64,000 nt of DNA. It comes from Calycina herbarum. Taxonomy: Eukaryota; Ascomycota; Leotiomycetes; Helotiales; Pezizellaceae. Under the pieces are notes generated by a model, which saw only the letters and a program-made list of their open reading frames with translations, ran no database searches and was not told where the DNA came from. Positions 61,494 to 64,000 of the stretch are shown piece by piece. Position 1 is the stretch's first letter, and each line of letters starts with the position of its first letter. The stretch spans positions 166,097-230,096 of the forward strand of contig LLEY01000101.1 of assembly GCA_001414485.1 (NCBI GenBank), written 5' to 3'. The position numbers and the translations under genes were made by a program.

Positions 61494-61498
61494 CAGAG
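61080..61498. repeat. Un-RIPped right LTR with a 9 bp tandem repeat
   Basis: This segment is visibly GC-richer than everything around it. It aligns with the left LTR (for example cgctgtctag versus cgccgtctag, gttatataactatatgtg versus gtcacatgaccacacgtg). Differences are almost all C-to-T or G-to-A in the left copy. It contains tcgctcgcg in tandem near 61260-61288. The frame 61154-61558 crossing it is not a gene. Confidence 0.75.
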
Positions 61499-62778
61499 GG
61501 GGGTCCGGTAGGTATAGGAGTCTATAACTTAATATTAAGCTTTAAGATTATAGTCTAGGGTTCTAGAGGTACTAGACTAGCTCTATAGAACCTAGCTTTA
61601 GCGTTTTAGGTTATTATTAACTAGTTATAGGCTATATAAAACGTAAGAAAGAACTCGACCTTAGTAATATAGTTTATATAAGCCTTAATAAAGGTCTCGA
61701 TTTAACGCTTATATATACGTTTAAGAATACTAAAACACCTAACGTCGAGTAGCTAGGTTAGATAAGACGAATAAGGAAGTAGGCAAAGAGTAATAATATT
61801 ATATAACTTATAATACTCTTAGAATACTACCGATTTATAACTCTTATACCTATCTAGAACTAATATTCGATATAGCTCTTTTATATAACCACGAGTATAC
61901 TTATCGAAGTGTTCTAGTTATTCTAAGCCTATCTTATTATTAGTCTATCTATTACTAGTTAGTTTAATAACCTAGTTATTAGAAACACCGCCCTTAGTAT
62001 ACTAACTAGTAAGGTGATTTTTCTCTTAAACTACTAAGAATAGAGAGATACTTAAACCCTCTCTATTAATATAAATAATTACTATAGCCTATTCTCGATT
62101 GCCTAGCTAGATAGCTTTACCTTTACTACGTCGATCAGCGTATATAATAACTATTCTAGTATAGATAATACCTATTATAAAACTAGTCTTATTAAAGTTA
62201 TAGAAATCGTAGTCTTAGATCCTATATTTCGCCTATATATTCTCTACTAGTTAAAACCACGTACTAATTAGCTTAGGATCTTCGTATAAGGCTCTTTAGA
62301 AATCGTAAACGCGATTAAAACACGTCTTTAGTTCTAGACGTCGTTATATAAATCGTTATACCTAGTTCTTTCTAACACGTTATCCTCTATATAACTCGAG
62401 TATATAATTTACTATATCTTCTATACTACCTAGCTAGGGCGTAAATCCTCTCGTATCTAGATTAAGTATATTTTAAATAATCACCTCCTCTTCTATTATA
62501 GTTATTTTATAATTTATTAGCTAGTGTTTACTAAGAGTAGTTTAACTAGCTATTCTATTGGTAAGTATAGAATAAGAGACTCTGTATAGCTTCGTAGCTT
62601 TACTACGGTTTTTTTGTTTAGATAATCGAATAGCTTTAATAGCTAAGATAATTCAAGCTTCTTAGGTTTAAGATTCTATTAGGTAGTTGTTAAGAAAACG
62701 CGTATTAAAGTTAGAGGTAGTAGGGTAGGGAAAAAATTCACAAGGTCCTGATAATCACAAGGTCCTGGTATACTACGT

Positions 62779-64000
62779 TAGTTATAAGTAATAACCCTAA
62801 AATAATAACTCTAGTTAGCTTAATTACTAGATAGAAAACTATTAAAGAAAAGGAACTAGAACAGAAACGTTAACTAGTTAAAAAACCTAGCTACTCTAAA
62901 GTAGGAGATATATAGAGAATATATAATATTTTAGACAAGGCTAGTACGTAGATATAGCAAGTCCTAATAGGATTTATAAGACGAATTAAAACCCCTTTTC
63001 TTAGAATACTATCTAAAGATATTATACTAGAGGAATTAGAGCGATATATTATAGTTATATTAATTAGAAATAATAGGTTAGTATTTAGAAAATATAACTT
63101 ATAATAACCATTTAGTATATTATTCTAGGAGTAAAGAGAACTTAATATAACTAGATAGGCTAAGATAGAACTAGAAGAATTATACTATTTATTAGTAAGA
63201 GAACTATAGTTTACTAAAACAGTTTAAGAAATAATAGTATAATAGATATAATATAAACTAAGTCTAACTTTAGACTAGTTATTATAGAAGCGATTCAAAG
63301 GAATATTACTAAAGCCTACTAGAATAGTAGAATATTATTAGATATATAAAGTAGTATTATTAGATAAAGAAGAAGTAGTATTCTTCTCTTAATCTTAGAT
63401 TTAAGCTATTAGAGAAAAGAATTTAAAGAACTATATATTTAAGGTTTACTATATAAAACCAGAAATAAGTATACTAGAGGCTACTTTAGATTATTTATAT
63501 ATAGAAGAACTATAGTCTATAAAAGCTATTTTAGAAACTAGTTATAAATAGATTTAATATAACTATAAATAAATACTAAAGCGATTTATTAGGGAAATTC
63601 CTAAAACTATAAGAATCGTAGAATATAGATTAGTATATAAGGTAGTATATGCTAATAAGGAAAGAGTAAGATTCTTTCTATAGTATAAGAATAAGGAAAG
63701 AAAGAATTATAACTAAGAAAATCGATCTTTTAAAGTCTAATATATTAAAGTAAAGTTAAACGCTACTTTAAGAAAAAGATAGTTAATAGTAACTATAGAA
63801 ATATAAGAGAAAAAGTTATAAGTTATAATAAACTTAGAAGTAATAAGTAACTTTATTTCTTTAATAGCTTAAAAGAAGCTAAACGTTCTAATTAAAGAAA
63901 TAAGACTATACTAATTAGAGGTAGTTAATAGAATAGATATTATATATTAAAATAGAATTATTAATTAGTAAACTATCTTAATAAAAGTTAATATTAAAGA
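62779..64000 (+). mobile_element. Continuation of the outer gypsy element, RIP-destroyed
   Basis: Sequence after the Fot right end resumes homology to the minus-strand gypsy interior (ataactctagttagctta versus ataactttagtaagcctta). The rest is Lys/Ile/Leu/Tyr-rich RIP product without recognisable motifs. It extends past the window. Confidence 0.5.

Larger units (their letters stand above)
54492..62778 (-). mobile_element. Second Fot/pogo element, split by a gypsy insertion
   Basis: Ends are inverted: ACGTAGTATACTAGAACCTT at 54492 and, reading inward from 62778, ACGTAGTATACCAGGACCTT. A TA duplication flanks it (54490-54491 and 62779-62780). Each end carries caggaccttgtga twice. The transposase reads leftwards from about 62700 to 61500 (NFNKTSFIIG, KNHLTSQYTKG, GLE*LEHFDKYTRG, LLPYSSYLTQLLDVRCF, EPWTI-type end region). 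Its tail resumes at 55072-54500 (KRWRAKNTRV, EGGILTIEDIQD). Without the 6.4 kb insertion the element is about 1.86 kb, like the one at 18 kb. Confidence 0.85.

Noticed and set aside
61154..61558. Open frame of 134 codons in the right LTR
   Set aside because: It lies across an LTR and the adjoining Fot sequence, and its Arg/Ser run comes from the 9 bp tcgctcgcg repeat; not a gene.
51090..64000. AT-rich block as a centromere or mitochondrial insertion
   Set aside because: Transposon ends, LTRs and RIP-mutated transposase and RT explain the composition; no mitochondrial genes or satellite array seen.

Overview
This window reads as nuclear DNA of a filamentous ascomycete (Pezizomycotina; a helotialean leotiomycete is my guess, by inference only). 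Genes have short GT-AG introns of about 45-60 bp with CTAAC-like branch sites, and coding islands are separated by very AT-rich blocks full of transposons whose CpA/TpG sites have become TpA. That is the signature of repeat-induced point mutation (RIP). No bacterial, viral or CRISPR signal was seen.

Layout. 0-10 kb: the 5' part of a secreted kelch-type wall protein gene (minus) and, across a 3.8 kb gap, a 13-exon gene for a huge Ser/Thr-rich GPI-anchored wall protein that grew by duplication of whole exon-intron units. 10-15 kb: gene-poor, with two decayed gene remnants. 15-23 kb: two decayed copies of a gene whose C-terminal domain has the HxD...H...R pattern of a 2-oxoglutarate/Fe(II) oxygenase, possibly TET/JBP-like. 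They are separated by a complete RIP-mutated Fot/pogo transposon with 45 bp inverted repeats.

24-40 kb is the housekeeping part: a small acidic protein of unknown function, a nitronate monooxygenase, a divergent bifunctional HPPK-DHPS folate gene with a mitochondrial-type presequence, an unknown three-exon gene, an NAD(P)-dependent reductase of the DFR/CCR type and a divergent CAX-family cation/H+ exchanger. Inside it lies a 1 kb non-autonomous hAT element (8 bp target duplication) carrying a nested 0.4 kb MITE. 41-51 kb holds a same-strand array of RRM-like paralogues: one intact 11-exon gene with all ten introns in phase 1, two clear paralogous pseudogenes broken by CAA/CAG-to-stop changes or a 1 bp deletion, and a fourth, possibly related, frameshifted gene.

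51-64 kb is a RIP-destroyed transposon nest: a Ty3/gypsy element (plus) interrupted by a Fot element (TA duplication), itself interrupted by a minus-strand gypsy element with matching 5 bp duplications (cagag). The right LTR of the innermost element has escaped RIP while its left LTR has not, so the window contains a before/after record of RIP.

All gene models were spliced by hand. Each model listed as intact keeps its frame across every exon junction. Family names rest on remembered motifs, not on database searches.
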